A stretch of 64,000 nt of DNA, taken from positions 124,001 through 188,000 of the forward strand of contig CAJXRQ010000001.1 in assembly GCA_913060505.1 (NCBI GenBank). The letters are read 5' to 3'. The notes beneath the pieces are model-generated. The model was not told where the DNA came from. It saw only the letters and a program-made list of their open reading frames with translations, and ran no database searches. Numbering within the stretch: position 1 is the first letter of the stretch; each line of letters begins with the position of its first letter. The DNA is from an uncultured Desulfovibrio sp. (GTDB lineage: Bacteria > Desulfobacterota > Desulfovibrionia > Desulfovibrionales > Desulfovibrionaceae). This document shows positions 44,645 to 54,316 of this stretch, piece after piece. A program made the translations under genes and the position numbers.

Positions 44645-45253
44645 TTGCGCTGACGCGCAGTGAGGCAAAGTCATGGCTTCATTATTTGAGGAGTCTCGCC
44701 TCCTCAGGCGACCTACTTTTTTTAAGGATAAAAAAAGTAGGCAAAAAAATCATTTTTCCCGTCTCCCCTGAAAATTCTCGCCGCAATCCGCTGCAATCGC
44801 CTGCGGGCCGTCGCACAGTCGCTATGCTCCAAGTGCGCCGGTGTTCCCTTCGGCGATTGGCGTGATTGTTGGCTCGTATTTTAAACATACGTCCGGGGTT
44901 AGCCGCCGTTGCCTGTCGCAGTCAGTAAGTGCTTTTATTCTGTGTGACAACAAAATGCGCTCACTTAGTCTAATGATTTGTCGTTAGTTCGTCTGTCGGT
45001 TGGCTATTATTCCCCGAACCCCGCTTAAGCACACGAGGCCTAGTGCCGTTTAAGCGAGCGAAGGATAAGCCGATCTGAGATCGGCCCGGAGCGAAGGTTT
45101 GCGGCACTTGCCGAGAGTGAACGCGGGAAGTTGCGGGATCAGCGCAGTTTTTTGCCTCCTTTTTTTCTGCGCAAGCAAAAAAAGGAGGTCGCCCTGGAGG
45201 GCGAAACCTTCAATAGAGATGTTTTTACGGTGTTCGACTGCGCGTCAGCGCAA
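44645..45253. repeat. 609-bp element with 17-bp terminal inverted repeats
   Basis: TTGCGCTGACGCGCAGT (44645-44661) recurs as its exact complement at 45237-45253. Inside each end lies a related module in opposite orientation: left, CTCGCCTCCTCAGGCGACC before a 12-bp palindromic hairpin (44712-44741, loop of 6) and CAAAAAA; right (complement), TTTCGCCCTCCAGGGCGACC before a 12-bp hairpin (45155-45188, loop of 10) and CAAAAAA. The centre has further inverted pairs (AGTGCCG 45042-45048 with CGGCACT 45102-45108; CCGATC/GATCGG 45070-45084). No transposase is encoded, so a MITE-like or repeat-derived element is likely; no clear target-site duplication was seen. Confidence 0.75.
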
Positions 45254-45330
45254 TCTCCATAATCGTAGAAAAATACCTAAATAATTTAGCGAACTTATTA
45301 CTCGACGGAAAAATAAGAAGACAATGAACG

Positions 45331-45362
45331 AGCGGCCAGCAAGGTTAACCTTGCTGGCCGCT
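45331..45362. terminator. Hairpin after alaS
   Basis: AGCGGCCAGCAAGG (45331-45344) pairs with its exact complement (45349-45362) around TTAA, 27 nt past the alaS stop. No good T-run on the minus strand. Confidence 0.75.
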
Positions 45363-45388
45363 TCTATTTATTGAAAGAGAATCAGTAA

Positions 45389-48028
45389 CTATCCGGCAAT
45401 CAGCCCCTTCAACGTGGCAACCGCCTTGTCAATCCCGGACGCATCCGAACCACCCGCACGGGCCAGATCAGGCCGACCGCCGCCGGAACCGCCAACCTCC
45501 GCAGCCACGGGCCGAATCAAATCACCAGCCTTGAAGCGGTCGTGAAGGTCTTTGGTGACAGCCAATGCAACCGACACCTTGCCGTCCTCATGCCCGGCCA
45601 ACAGGCAAATGATGCCCGATTCCATGCGCGAACGCAGATTGTCCATCTGGTCCAGCATGACCTTCATGTTCGGAGCCTCGATTCCGACAGCCAGTACCTT
45701 GACGCCGTTGATCTCTTCAGCCTCTGCCATGAGATCGCGTCCTGCGCCGGAGGCCAGCTTGGCCTGAAGACGTTCCATTTCCTTGTGTGTGTCCTTGACC
45801 TGCTTCTGGAGATCCCTGACTTTGGCGGCGAGCTTCTCGGGCTTGGCCTTGAGCAGTGCAGCCGTTTCATCCACGGCCTGACGCCGTTCGTTCATGTAGC
45901 GCAGGGCGTTCCATCCGGTGGCAGCCTCAATGCGTCGGACACCCGAGGCAATGCCGGTTTCCGAAAGGATCACAAACGATCCGGCCTGCCCTGTGGTCTT
46001 CAGGTGCGTGCCGCCACAGAATTCCATGGAAACACCCGGCACTTCGACCACGCAAACCTCGTCGCCGTACTTCTCGCCAAACAGGGCGGTAGCACCCTTT
46101 TCACGAGCCTTGTCGATGCTCATGACCTCGCGGGAAACCGGATGGTTGTCGAGAATGGATTTGTTCACCAATTCCTCGACCCGCGCCAGTTCTTCCGCGG
46201 AAAGACCCTTGATGTTCGTAAAGTCGAACCGGAGCCGGTCCGGGGCCACCAGCGAACCGGACTGGTTGGCGTGGTCACCCAACACTTCCTTGAGCGCGGC
46301 GTGCAAAAGGTGTGTCACCGTGTGGTTGCGCATGGAAGCGGTTCGTGTTTCGTAGTCCACCTTCATTTCCACACTGTCGCCAACCTTGAGTGCACCCGCA
46401 TCCATGCTGACCATATGGCCGGTCAGCTGCTTGGACGGCTTGACCGTGCTGAGTACGGCAGCCTCGGCGCCGGTGGCGGAAATGGTTCCGATGTCACCTA
46501 CCTGACCGCCGGATTCGCCGTAGAACGGTGTTTTTTGCGTCACTATCCAGCCCTTGGAGCCAGCCTTGAGCGCATCCACGCGCTGCCCGTTTTCGTCCAG
46601 CAGTGCGGCGATGGTGGAGCTGTCCTCAAGGGTGTCGTACCCCGTGAATTCCGAGGCCATGGATTTTTCGAGCAAAACCTGGAAAGTGGAGGCGACGTCT
46701 TTTTCGCCCGATCCTTTCCATGCCTTCTTGGAACGCTGCTTCTGCTCGGCCATGAGCGTTTCAAATCCGGGTTCGTCCACCGGCAGACCGTGGTGTTCGG
46801 CCACGTCGTTGACGATGTCGATGGGGAAACCGAACGTATCGTACAATTGGAAGACCACGTCGCCTGGCACGATGGTCGCTTTCTCCTTTTTGAGGCGCTC
46901 CAGTTCGTGCTCCAGCATTTCAAGACCCTTATCCAGCGTTTTGGCAAAGCGCTCCTCTTCCTCGGTGACAACCTTGACCATGAAGTCGCGATGCTCGTTC
47001 AGTTCCGGGTAATGGTCACCCATGTCGTCGCAGACCTTGGAGGCCGTATTGAACAGGAAAGCGCTTTCCAGTCCCATGAGCCTGCCGAAACGGTAGGCGC
47101 GGCGGATCAGGCGGCGTAGCACGTAGCCGCGGCCTTCGTTGGAGGGCAGAACCTGATCCGGGATCAGGAACGCTATGGCGCGGCTGTGGTCCGCAATGAC
47201 GCGCAGGGCCGTGTCGATGTCGTCGCTCTGGCCGTACTTCACGCCGGCAAGGTCCGCAGTGTAGCCAATGATGGATTGGAACAGGTCGGTGTCGTAGTTG
47301 GAATTTACACCCTGACAAACCGCAGCGATGCGCTCCAATCCCATGCCCGTATCAATGGACGGACGCGGAAGGTTGGTGCGGGTTCCGTCTTCGGCCTGGT
47401 CATACTGCATGAACACGAGGTTCCAGATTTCGAGGTAGCGGTCGCAATCACATTGCCCGATGCCGCAGTTCGGGCCGCAGCACATATGCTCGCCCTGATC
47501 GTAGTGAACCTCGGAACACGGACCGCAGGGACCGGTATCTCCCATGGACCAGAAGTTGTCCTTTTCGCCGAGCCGGAAGATACGCTCCGGCGGAACGTTG
47601 CAGAGCTTCTGCCACAACTCGCCAGCTTCGTCGTCATCTTTGTATATAGTGATGTAAAGCTTGTCCTTGTCCAGCCCCAACTCTTCGGTCAGGAACTGCC
47701 AGCAGAACTTGATGGCGTCCGGCTTGAAATAATCGCCAAAGGAAAAGTTGCCCAGCATTTCGAAAAACGTGTGGTGGCGTGCAGTGCGGCCAACGTTTTC
47801 CAAATCGTTGTGCTTGCCGCCGACGCGCAGGCATTTCTGCGAGGTTGTGGCGCGGGAGTAGTCCCGCTTTTCCTGCCCCAGAAAAAGCTTTTTGAACTGT
47901 ACCATGCCTGCGTTGGTGAACAGCAGGGTAGGGTCGTCCTTGGGGGTCAGGGGAGAAGATTCGACAATGTTATGCCCGTTCTTCTTGAAGTATTCCAGAA
48001 AACGTTGACGAATTTCAGCGGCCTTCAT
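45389..48028 (-). CDS. alaS: Alanyl-tRNA synthetase
   Basis: 879 residues, full family length. Class II catalytic core from [19 protein letters not shown] with [16 protein letters not shown], editing-domain zinc motif [11 protein letters not shown] and FCGGTHL (Cys about residue 664), and the C-terminal C-Ala domain ending [17 protein letters not shown]. Charges tRNA-Ala and removes Ser/Gly. ATG at 48028 with AGAGA upstream. 185 nt downstream of recA on the same strand. Confidence 0.98.
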   Translation of the reverse strand: MKAAEIRQRFLEYFKKNGHNIVESSPLTPKDDPTLLFTNAGMVQFKKLFLGQEKRDYSRATTSQKCLRVGGKHNDLENVGRTARHHTFFEMLGNFSFGDYFKPDAIKFCWQFLTEELGLDKDKLYITIYKDDDEAGELWQKLCNVPPERIFRLGEKDNFWSMGDTGPCGPCSEVHYDQGEHMCCGPNCGIGQCDCDRYLEIWNLVFMQYDQAEDGTRTNLPRPSIDTGMGLERIAAVCQGVNSNYDTDLFQSIIGYTADLAGVKYGQSDDIDTALRVIADHSRAIAFLIPDQVLPSNEGRGYVLRRLIRRAYRFGRLMGLESAFLFNTASKVCDDMGDHYPELNEHRDFMVKVVTEEEERFAKTLDKGLEMLEHELERLKKEKATIVPGDVVFQLYDTFGFPIDIVNDVAEHHGLPVDEPGFETLMAEQKQRSKKAWKGSGEKDVASTFQVLLEKSMASEFTGYDTLEDSSTIAALLDENGQRVDALKAGSKGWIVTQKTPFYGESGGQVGDIGTISATGAEAAVLSTVKPSKQLTGHMVSMDAGALKVGDSVEMKVDYETRTASMRNHTVTHLLHAALKEVLGDHANQSGSLVAPDRLRFDFTNIKGLSAEELARVEELVNKSILDNHPVSREVMSIDKAREKGATALFGEKYGDEVCVVEVPGVSMEFCGGTHLKTTGQAGSFVILSETGIASGVRRIEAATGWNALRYMNERRQAVDETAALLKAKPEKLAAKVRDLQKQVKDTHKEMERLQAKLASGAGRDLMAEAEEINGVKVLAVGIEAPNMKVMLDQMDNLRSRMESGIICLLAGHEDGKVSVALAVTKDLHDRFKAGDLIRPVAAEVGGSGGGRPDLARAGGSDASGIDKAVATLKGLIAG

Positions 48029-48170
48029 GTGTTTCTCTCTTGTGGTCGTTCAGCGGCCAGCCTTGTTTTACCAAGGTCTGAACCGCGCCAGGTGTGGCCA
48101 TATGCTTTTTTATCACAGCCCGGAGTGCATTTCGATGCCGGAAAGTGCAATCGGGTGAAGACGACGAAAC

Positions 48171-48192
48171 GCCCCGGTTCAGCCCCCGGGGC
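48171..48192 (-). terminator. Terminator-like hairpin after recA
   Basis: GCCCCGG (48171-48177) pairs with CCGGGGC (48186-48192), with outer CGAC/GTCG pairs; the T-tract is weak. It is 22 nt past the recA stop. Confidence 0.75.
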
Positions 48193-48213
48193 ATTGTCGT
48201 TTGATGAAATAGC

Positions 48214-49266
48214 CTACGCCTCGGTTCCCTCAGGAGCTTCCTGCTCTTCCGTCGGGAGAATGCCGAGGTGTTCCTTGATTTTTTGCTCAATCTGCTGGGC
48301 AATGTCGGTGTTTTCCACCAGATACTGGCGTACGTTCTCCTTGCCCTGTCCAAGGCGTTCCGAACCGAACGCATACCATGCACCGGACTTGTCCACGATA
48401 CCCAGATCAACACCCATGTCGAGCAGCTCACCTTCACGGGAAATTCCCGTGCCGTAAAGGACGTCCACAAGCGCTTCGCGGAAGGGCGGTGCTACCTTGT
48501 TCTTGATGACCCTGATCCGGGCGCGGATACCGTATGCCTCGTCCTTGTCCTTGAGGGTCTGGATGCGGCGAATGTCCATACGCACGGAGGAATAGAACTT
48601 GAGCGCGTTACCACCTGTGGTGGTTTCCGGGTTGCCGTAGCCTGTCATGCCGATCTTCATGCGGATCTGGTTGATGAAGACAACCGAGCATTTGGACTTG
48701 TGTATGGAACCCGTGAGCTTGCGCAGGGCATGCGACATGAGTCGGGCATGTCCGCCGACCTGTGTCTCGCCCATCTGGCCTTCCAGCTCCGCCTGCGGAA
48801 TGAGTGCTGCGACCGAGTCGACCACAACGATGTCCACAGCTCCGGACCGAACCAGCAGGTCGGCGATTTCAAGCGCCTGTTCGCCATAGTCGGGCTGGGA
48901 GATGAGCAGGTTTTCGGTGTTCACGCCCAATCGTTTGGCGTAGCTCAGGTCCAGAGCGTGCTCCGCATCGATGAAGGCAGCCGTTCCGCCGGCTTTTTGC
49001 GCCTCTGCCACGAGGTGCAGGGAAAGAGTGGTTTTACCCGAGGATTCCGGTCCGTACACTTCCACGACGCGGCCTTTGGGGACACCGCCCACGCCAAGCG
49101 CCATATCCAACCCGATGGAACCGGTGGGAATGACGGGGATGGCGGCAATGGCTGAGTCGTCAAGGCGCATGATGGAGCCTTTGCCGAACTTGCGTTCAAT
49201 AGTGGTAATGGCAGTGCCAAGGGCTTCCTTGCGCAGATCTTCGGGATTTGCAGCTTTCCGTGCCAT
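48214..49266 (-). CDS. recA: RecA recombinase
   Basis: 350 residues. Walker A GPESSGKT at 72-79, [18 protein letters not shown], the strand [28 protein letters not shown] and [17 protein letters not shown] are all RecA. Binds ssDNA, drives strand exchange and co-protease activity in SOS. GGAG precedes the ATG. Divergent from the AraC regulator. No recX follows; alaS comes next. Confidence 0.98.
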   Translation of the reverse strand: MARKAANPEDLRKEALGTAITTIERKFGKGSIMRLDDSAIAAIPVIPTGSIGLDMALGVGGVPKGRVVEVYGPESSGKTTLSLHLVAEAQKAGGTAAFIDAEHALDLSYAKRLGVNTENLLISQPDYGEQALEIADLLVRSGAVDIVVVDSVAALIPQAELEGQMGETQVGGHARLMSHALRKLTGSIHKSKCSVVFINQIRMKIGMTGYGNPETTTGGNALKFYSSVRMDIRRIQTLKDKDEAYGIRARIRVIKNKVAPPFREALVDVLYGTGISREGELLDMGVDLGIVDKSGAWYAFGSERLGQGKENVRQYLVENTDIAQQIEQKIKEHLGILPTEEQEAPEGTEA

Positions 49267-49520
49267 GTATTCTCCTTGAGAGGGTCTGGTGGACCCGGTT
49301 TGTAACAGCGGCGTATGAGCAACTAAAGTCGATAGCAGATAGTATTGTGAGGGGCAACAGCCATCTCAGGCGGACACGTGCGGCATCCCCCGGCAGAGTT
49401 GTATGACTTGTTCTGCCCTGAGCTCCGGCCAGAGCTTTTGTCCCGGCCTTGTTCATGTTGTTTTCCCGGTTCGGCATTGAATACGCACTTTTCGGACATG
49501 GCCCGTAACAGCAAAGGAAT

Positions 49521-49551
49521 TTGACATGAATAGGTAATGAATGTCATTATC
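49521..49551 (+). promoter_or_regulatory. Promoter with overlapping Fur box before the AraC gene
   Basis: TTGACA (49521-49526), 18 nt, CATTAT (49545-49550) make a sigma-70 promoter. GTAATGAATGTCATTATC (49534-49551) overlaps spacer and -10 and matches the Fur consensus GATAATGATAATCATTATC in both half-sites with a few changes. Predicts iron-dependent repression. Confidence 0.7.
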
Positions 49552-49559
49552 ATTTAAGA

Positions 49560-50564
49560 ATGCAGTCACACGAAATCAAATATAGCGACCATATCCGTTT
49601 TTCATTGCAATCAGAATTCGAAGAAATGCCTTCCAATGTTGACTGGCGATACTCGGTTCAATTGAATCGGGATTTCGAGGGAGCAGATGTTCGTTTGGAG
49701 CACCCGCGTGACGGTCTTTCCCTGTTGCTTAATGACTATGTGCTCCAGAATGATGTGACTGCTCCCTACCTTGTTGATGAAGGAGCGATAACAATTACCG
49801 CAATGCTTTCCGGCGAGGTGCAGAACAGGGTGTGCTGCCGCGCAGGCAGGCATTTCAGGATGAATAAACCTTGTGACATGGTTTTCATCAGCGACGGGTA
49901 TGAGGGAGAAGTCGCAATAAGGGGAAAGATCCCTGTGCGTTCGGTGAATATCTACCTGCGCAAGGAGGTTTTTCGTGATATGCTCGCCGATTCCGAACAA
50001 TTCGCGTTTGCGGCGGACATGGTTGGAAAAACGCACGGGTTGTTCCAGCTGGGAGTTTTTCACTCTTCCCCGCAAACGCAGTTGATTGCAACGCAGATTC
50101 TGGGATGCCGCTACTTCGGACCGTGTCGAAGATTGTTCATGGAGAGCAAGGCCTTGGAGCTTATGGCCCTGACGTTGCAACGTTTGGGTGGCAAATATGG
50201 CCCGGCGTCGGTTTCCCTGAGCCAGAACGACATTGAGCGTCTGTATGAGGCCAGACGTTTGCTCATGCAGTCAATGGAAGAGCCTCCCTCCCTGAAGAAG
50301 CTGTCGCGTATGGTAGCCATGAACGAATTCAAACTGAAAAAGGGTTTCCGGGAGCTGTTCGGCTATTCTCCATACCAGGCCCTGCGAAACCATCGATTGC
50401 AAACCGCCCGAACCCTGCTTGAGGACTCCGATATGACGGTCGGAACGGTTGCCGCAATGGTAGGATACACGAACATGAGCCACTTCATTGCGGCTTTCAA
50501 AAAAAAATTTGGTGTGACGCCGGGAGGGCTTCTGAATCATTCCCGCTACCATTTTAACGCCTGA
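49560..50564 (+). CDS. AraC-family regulator (PchR-like)
   Basis: 334 residues. The C-terminal ~100 residues form two helix-turn-helix units: PSLKKLSRMVAMNEFKLKKGF and GYSPYQALRNHRLQTART, then VGTVAAMVGYTNMSHFIAAF, typical AraC. The N-terminal part is a sensor domain of the PchR type, often binding a ferric siderophore. Adjacent to a Fur box and a TonB receptor, so it probably activates that receptor. The ATG at 49560 is only about 10 nt after the promoter -10, implying a leaderless message; ATG 49626 (preceded by GAAGAA) is an alternative start. Confidence 0.85.
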   Translation: MQSHEIKYSDHIRFSLQSEFEEMPSNVDWRYSVQLNRDFEGADVRLEHPRDGLSLLLNDYVLQNDVTAPYLVDEGAITITAMLSGEVQNRVCCRAGRHFRMNKPCDMVFISDGYEGEVAIRGKIPVRSVNIYLRKEVFRDMLADSEQFAFAADMVGKTHGLFQLGVFHSSPQTQLIATQILGCRYFGPCRRLFMESKALELMALTLQRLGGKYGPASVSLSQNDIERLYEARRLLMQSMEEPPSLKKLSRMVAMNEFKLKKGFRELFGYSPYQALRNHRLQTARTLLEDSDMTVGTVAAMVGYTNMSHFIAAFKKKFGVTPGGLLNHSRYHFNA

Positions 50565-50698
50565 TTTCATTTGCTTGCATCCGGGGGTAAGATTTCTCCC
50601 TGGTCGAGTGTCATCTGTTTCAACCTGCATCTATATCTCCCCATGGGCGGAAACCCGCCATGAGTTTTTATTAACAAAAGCATGCGGAGGGAATGCAG

Positions 50699-52801
50699 AT
50701 GATTGGATATTTCAGGAGGGGCGTTCAAGGTGTTGCCGTGCTGGCGCTGGTTTGCAGCCTGGCTATCCCGGCAAGGGCGGACGAGGAGGGAGACAACGGT
50801 GCCTACAGGCTTGAGGGGGTAACTGTTTCGGCCCAGAAGCGGGAAGAGAACGTTCAGGAAATTCCTCTTTCCGTGGGGGTTTTGACCGATGCACGTCTGG
50901 ACGAGGAGCGCATAACCGAATTGTACGATTTGGATAAGGTGATTCCCAATCTCTATATAGCCAATTCCGGTGGCACCGGCTCATATACCTATTTGGGAAT
51001 TCGCGGCAGGATCAACGGCGATGCCGATGTCGATCCGACCGTTACCGTACTGGTGGACGGTGTTCCCTATGACGATTTTTACTCCATGGGAAATAACCTG
51101 TTGTACGATGTTGAGCGGGTCGAAGTTCTACGCGGTCCCCAGTCCACAATATATGGTATGAACAGTATCGCCGGCGTTATCAACATCGTGACCAGAAAGC
51201 CGGGAGAGACCCGGCGCGTGAAAGTGTACGGCGAGGGAGCGGCCGGGCCGGATTGGGATGGAACATGGCAGGCCGGAGGTTCCCTGAGCGGTCCACTTGT
51301 GGATGACGCGCTGTTCGGCGGCCTTTCCTTGATGGTCAAGAGCCAGGGCGGTTATATCAAGAATACCCGGACGGATGACCTGTACAATTCCGACAGGACC
51401 ATGGGGATGCGGGGCAACTTGCGTTGGACCCCGAATACTGCGTGGGAAATGTCTTTTGGCATGGCATACACTGATTATGACGCCGACTACAGTGAAACGT
51501 ATCTTCCGACCACCCGAGCCGCGGCCTCCCATCTGGGCCTTGAATTCAAGAAATGGGAGATTGATACGGATTGGGAGGGGAAGAGTGAAGTCAAAACTCT
51601 GGCCCCCAGCCTGAATGTCAAGTTTGACGGCGGATCCTATACGGTTACATCAATTTCCGCTTACAGGAATTCGCGGCAGGAGTTCGACTTCAATCCGTAC
51701 GTGACAACGGGAGGCACTCTTGGTGTCATCAACCATGACGCCAATACGTTTACACAGGAACTGCGGCTTCAGTCCGACGCTGGGGAGAGCTCGAATCTGG
51801 AGTGGATGGGAGGATATTTCCTCAATGTTTTTGAGAGGGACATGCAGCTGGGATGGGCATTGACTTCTTCTCCGTCAGCGAAAACATATTTCAAGGATTC
51901 CAAGCTCAAGGGCGTCAGTAATGCGTTTTTCGGGCAGGCCACCTACCGCTTTCTGGACAAGGCTTTGGGGCTGACGGCAGGTGCCCGTGGAGAATGGACG
52001 GAAAGGGAGGGCAAAAGCCGGAAAGGGTTATTTGATGAAAAAAGCATAAACGACTCACAGTTCTTGCCCAAAATCGCACTCGACTATCGCTTTTCACCAC
52101 AGGTGATGGCATATGCGAGCGTCACCAAGGGCTGGCGATGCGGCGGGGTAAACCCGCTGGCCAACAACAATAGTCAGGCGACATACGACAACGAAACAAG
52201 TTGGACTTACGAGATTGGTGCCAAAACGACACTGTTCGACGGCAGGATGAAGTTCAACACCTCCGCGTTTTATACGAAGTATGAAGATTATCAGGACAAG
52301 ATTTACGTGACTGCGGGTACAGCCTACCTGACCAATGCCCCCGAGGTCCGCATGATGGGACTGGAGACGGAGTTGGAGGCTCAGTTGACCCCGTCCGTTT
52401 TGCTTATCGGATCTTTTGGATACGTTAATGCCGAATATGAAGATTTTCCGGATGCGACATATGGCAATTTCGATGGAAACAAGGTTATGTTTGTTCCTGA
52501 CTTCGATGCAAACCTCGCTGTGAAGTATTCTTTTCTTGAACACTTTTACATCCGCCCCGAGGTCCAGATTGTGGGAAACCTTTATTGGAACAGGGAAAAC
52601 ACCGAGAAACAGACTCCATATGCATTGTTCAACATCAAGGCCGGATATACACGCGATAATTATGAAATATATCTTTATGGAGAAAACCTGACCAATCAAT
52701 ACAAGTTCTCACAAGCCACAGACTATCTGTCCAATGGGGATTATTACGGAACGCCGATCACTCCTCTTCGCATTGGAATAGGGGCGAACGTTGAATTCTG
52801 A
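50699..52801 (+). CDS. TonB-dependent receptor, probable iron/siderophore uptake
   Basis: 700 residues. Signal peptide (MIGYFRRGVQGVAVLALVCS to ARA), Ton box (LEGVTVSAQK), plug domain (ENVQEIPLSVGVL, LGIRGRINGD, RVEVLRGPQSTIYGMNSI, GVINIVTRKPGE) and a barrel with C-terminal GIGANVEF. The preceding AraC regulator and Fur box mark it as iron-regulated. The ATG at 50699 has GGAGGG 8 nt upstream; ATG 50693 is too close to it. No TonB/ExbBD or ABC permease adjoins it. Substrate not inferable. Confidence 0.9.
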   Translation: MIGYFRRGVQGVAVLALVCSLAIPARADEEGDNGAYRLEGVTVSAQKREENVQEIPLSVGVLTDARLDEERITELYDLDKVIPNLYIANSGGTGSYTYLGIRGRINGDADVDPTVTVLVDGVPYDDFYSMGNNLLYDVERVEVLRGPQSTIYGMNSIAGVINIVTRKPGETRRVKVYGEGAAGPDWDGTWQAGGSLSGPLVDDALFGGLSLMVKSQGGYIKNTRTDDLYNSDRTMGMRGNLRWTPNTAWEMSFGMAYTDYDADYSETYLPTTRAAASHLGLEFKKWEIDTDWEGKSEVKTLAPSLNVKFDGGSYTVTSISAYRNSRQEFDFNPYVTTGGTLGVINHDANTFTQELRLQSDAGESSNLEWMGGYFLNVFERDMQLGWALTSSPSAKTYFKDSKLKGVSNAFFGQATYRFLDKALGLTAGARGEWTEREGKSRKGLFDEKSINDSQFLPKIALDYRFSPQVMAYASVTKGWRCGGVNPLANNNSQATYDNETSWTYEIGAKTTLFDGRMKFNTSAFYTKYEDYQDKIYVTAGTAYLTNAPEVRMMGLETELEAQLTPSVLLIGSFGYVNAEYEDFPDATYGNFDGNKVMFVPDFDANLAVKYSFLEHFYIRPEVQIVGNLYWNRENTEKQTPYALFNIKAGYTRDNYEIYLYGENLTNQYKFSQATDYLSNGDYYGTPITPLRIGIGANVEF

Positions 52802-52911
52802 TTGCGGAACGTCCGCTTTGCGAAGTTCCCCGTAACGTTGATTGCCAATTGACACTGCGAACGCTCCATGGACATGGAGGGATTTGTATACTTGTCATAA
52901 TGTCCGTCACA

Positions 52912-52947
52912 AAAAAAAGCTTCGTCTTTCGGGATGGAGCTTTTTTT
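52912..52947 (+). terminator. Terminator of the TonB receptor gene
   Basis: A 15-bp stem (two G-T pairs): seven A plus GCTTCGTC (52912-52926) with GATGGAGC plus seven T (52933-52947), loop TTTCGG. Confidence 0.9.
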
Positions 52948-53229
52948 ATGAGTGGTGGGACAGCACTCGACGATACCAGCAGATTTGTTTGCGATTCATG
53001 ATATCAGTCCGTTTTTTTGAACATGGCATTGTCTTGCGCCAAATCCATCGTGGATTGCCGCAAGAAGCACAGCGACTGCAAGGTCGCCGATGGTGTGCTC
53101 AGTATGCCGGTATGATTAGGGATTTCATGCGGGCTCAAGCCGCAGGTCACCGGTGACGTTGTTGTTGGCCCGGATAGCGTAACCAATGCTTGCTTTCTCC
53201 AAGTGCCAGCCTTCCCGCTGAGGAAAGGC

Positions 53230-53262
53230 AAGGCCCCGGACACATGCCCGGGGCCTTTTTTG
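53230..53262. terminator. Terminator after the choline/betaine SBP gene
   Basis: AAGGCCCCGG (53230-53239) and CCGGGGCCTT (53248-53257) form a perfect 10-bp stem with a T-run on the plus strand and a weak one on the minus strand. Confidence 0.85.
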
Positions 53263-53289
53263 TCGGATATTGCGGGAAGCCGCCCTGTC

Positions 53290-54231
53290 TTACAATGTTT
53301 TTTCAAAGGCCGGAACCGACGGCTTGCCGTCGATGGTGGTTACGCCTTCAAGCCATTTTTTGTAGACTTCCGGATGCTTTTTGAGCCAGGTCAGCGCAGC
53401 ATCCTTGGGAGCGAGTGTGTTATCGGCATATAGCTTGGTCATGATCTGGTTCATCATGTCTACGGAGAAGATCATGTTCTTGAGCAACCGTGCGGCGTTG
53501 GGATTTTCCTTGTCGAACCCCTTGCGGATGTTGGTCCATACCGTGGCTGTGCCGTCGTTGGCGCCGAACGTCCCGCCCGTGCTGCCGGTCAGGTAGGTCA
53601 TGTCGATGCGTTCGTTCATGCTGTGGGGTGCCCAGCCAAGAAAGACGATCCATTTCTTTTCCTTGGCAAAGGACTGCACCTGCGCGAGCATGCCAGCCTC
53701 ACTGGAGGGCACGATGCTGAACTTGCCGAGCCCGAACAAGTTCTTGTCGATCATGTTCTGGATGATCTGGTTGCCGTCGTTGCCCGCCTCAATGCCGTAG
53801 ATTTCCCAATTCAGCTTGTCGCCGAACTTGGCGATGTCCTTGAAATCCTTGAGGCCGTTTTCGGCGCAATATGTGGGCACAGCCAGCGTGTATTGCGCGC
53901 CGGGCATATTGGCCACGTACTTGATGACGGTGCCTTGTTCGAAATATTTGGTGGCGATGGAAGCCATGGACGGCATCCAGTTTCCCATGAAGGCGTCCGC
54001 TTCATTGGTAGCCATGGCCTGATAGGCGATGGGAACGGAAACAATGATGTTTTCGGCGTCGTAACCGAGGCTGTTCAGTATGGAAACCGCAAGATCGGTC
54101 TTGATGGTCACGCCGGTCCAGCCGACGCTGGCTATCTTGATTTCTTTTTTGGCGTAAGCGGGGAGGGAAAAAACGAGTACTGCTGCAATCATGAGTAAGG
54201 CGCGGACAATGCGCCTGAAGGGGTCTGACAT
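53290..54231 (-). CDS. Glycine betaine/choline-binding ABC-transporter substrate-binding protein (ProX/ChoX-like)
   Basis: 313 residues. Signal peptide ending SLPAYA, then the OpuAC/ProX fold: EIKIASVGWTGVTIKTDLA, MATNEADAFMGNWMPSM, VFLGWAPHSMNERIDMTYL and EVYKKWL. The ligand pocket in this family uses aromatic residues to hold quaternary ammonium; choline is likely given the neighbours betA and betB. No permease or ATPase gene is adjacent, so it must use one elsewhere. ATG 54231 (second of two) has the better-spaced AAGGAG. A hairpin (54257-54290) separates it from betB. Confidence 0.85.
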   Translation of the reverse strand: MSDPFRRIVRALLMIAAVLVFSLPAYAKKEIKIASVGWTGVTIKTDLAVSILNSLGYDAENIIVSVPIAYQAMATNEADAFMGNWMPSMASIATKYFEQGTVIKYVANMPGAQYTLAVPTYCAENGLKDFKDIAKFGDKLNWEIYGIEAGNDGNQIIQNMIDKNLFGLGKFSIVPSSEAGMLAQVQSFAKEKKWIVFLGWAPHSMNERIDMTYLTGSTGGTFGANDGTATVWTNIRKGFDKENPNAARLLKNMIFSVDMMNQIMTKLYADNTLAPKDAALTWLKKHPEVYKKWLEGVTTIDGKPSVPAFEKTL

Positions 54232-54256
54232 CATATCTCCTTGGTTGATGTTCTCG

Positions 54257-54290
54257 AAAGCCGGATCACCGCCCCGGGCGATCCGGCTTT
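54257..54290. terminator. Hairpin between betB and the SBP gene
   Basis: AAAGCCGGATC (54257-54267) pairs with GATCCGGCTTT (54280-54290), 11 bp perfect, followed by T5 on the plus strand. On the operon's minus strand it may act as a partial terminator that sets SBP expression relative to betB. Confidence 0.75.
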
Positions 54291-54316
54291 TTCGTATTCG
54301 ACTCCGGCGCGGGGCC

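Larger units (their letters stand above)
44090..45388. other. Gene-poor region between rplM and alaS
   Basis: About 1.3 kb without an intact gene. It contains the rplM promoter, a flavin-reductase-like remnant (44440-44575), poly-T stretches (about 44325-44450), and the 609-bp inverted-repeat element (44645-45253). Small open frames here lack ribosome sites and protein-like composition. Confidence 0.7.
52802..53289. other. Intergenic region with two terminators
   Basis: No supported gene. CTCCATG/CATGGAG (52864-52879) and a long T/A-flanked hairpin (52912-52947) follow the receptor. Another hairpin (53230-53257) precedes the SBP gene end. The sequence in between (52950-53220) shows no protein or RNA I can recognise; its open frames lack ribosome sites and family motifs. 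Confidence 0.6.

Noticed and set aside
44645-45253. Considered a CRISPR array or riboswitch cluster
   Set aside because: Repeats are inverted, not direct with regular spacers; no cas gene is present.
47186-48457. Long open frame on plus strand opposite alaS and recA
   Set aside because: Shadow of two conserved genes; protein-like features absent.
52842-53156. 104-codon plus-strand frame and the opposite minus-strand frame (53004-53306)
   Set aside because: Neither has a ribosome site or a recognisable family; the region contains terminators.
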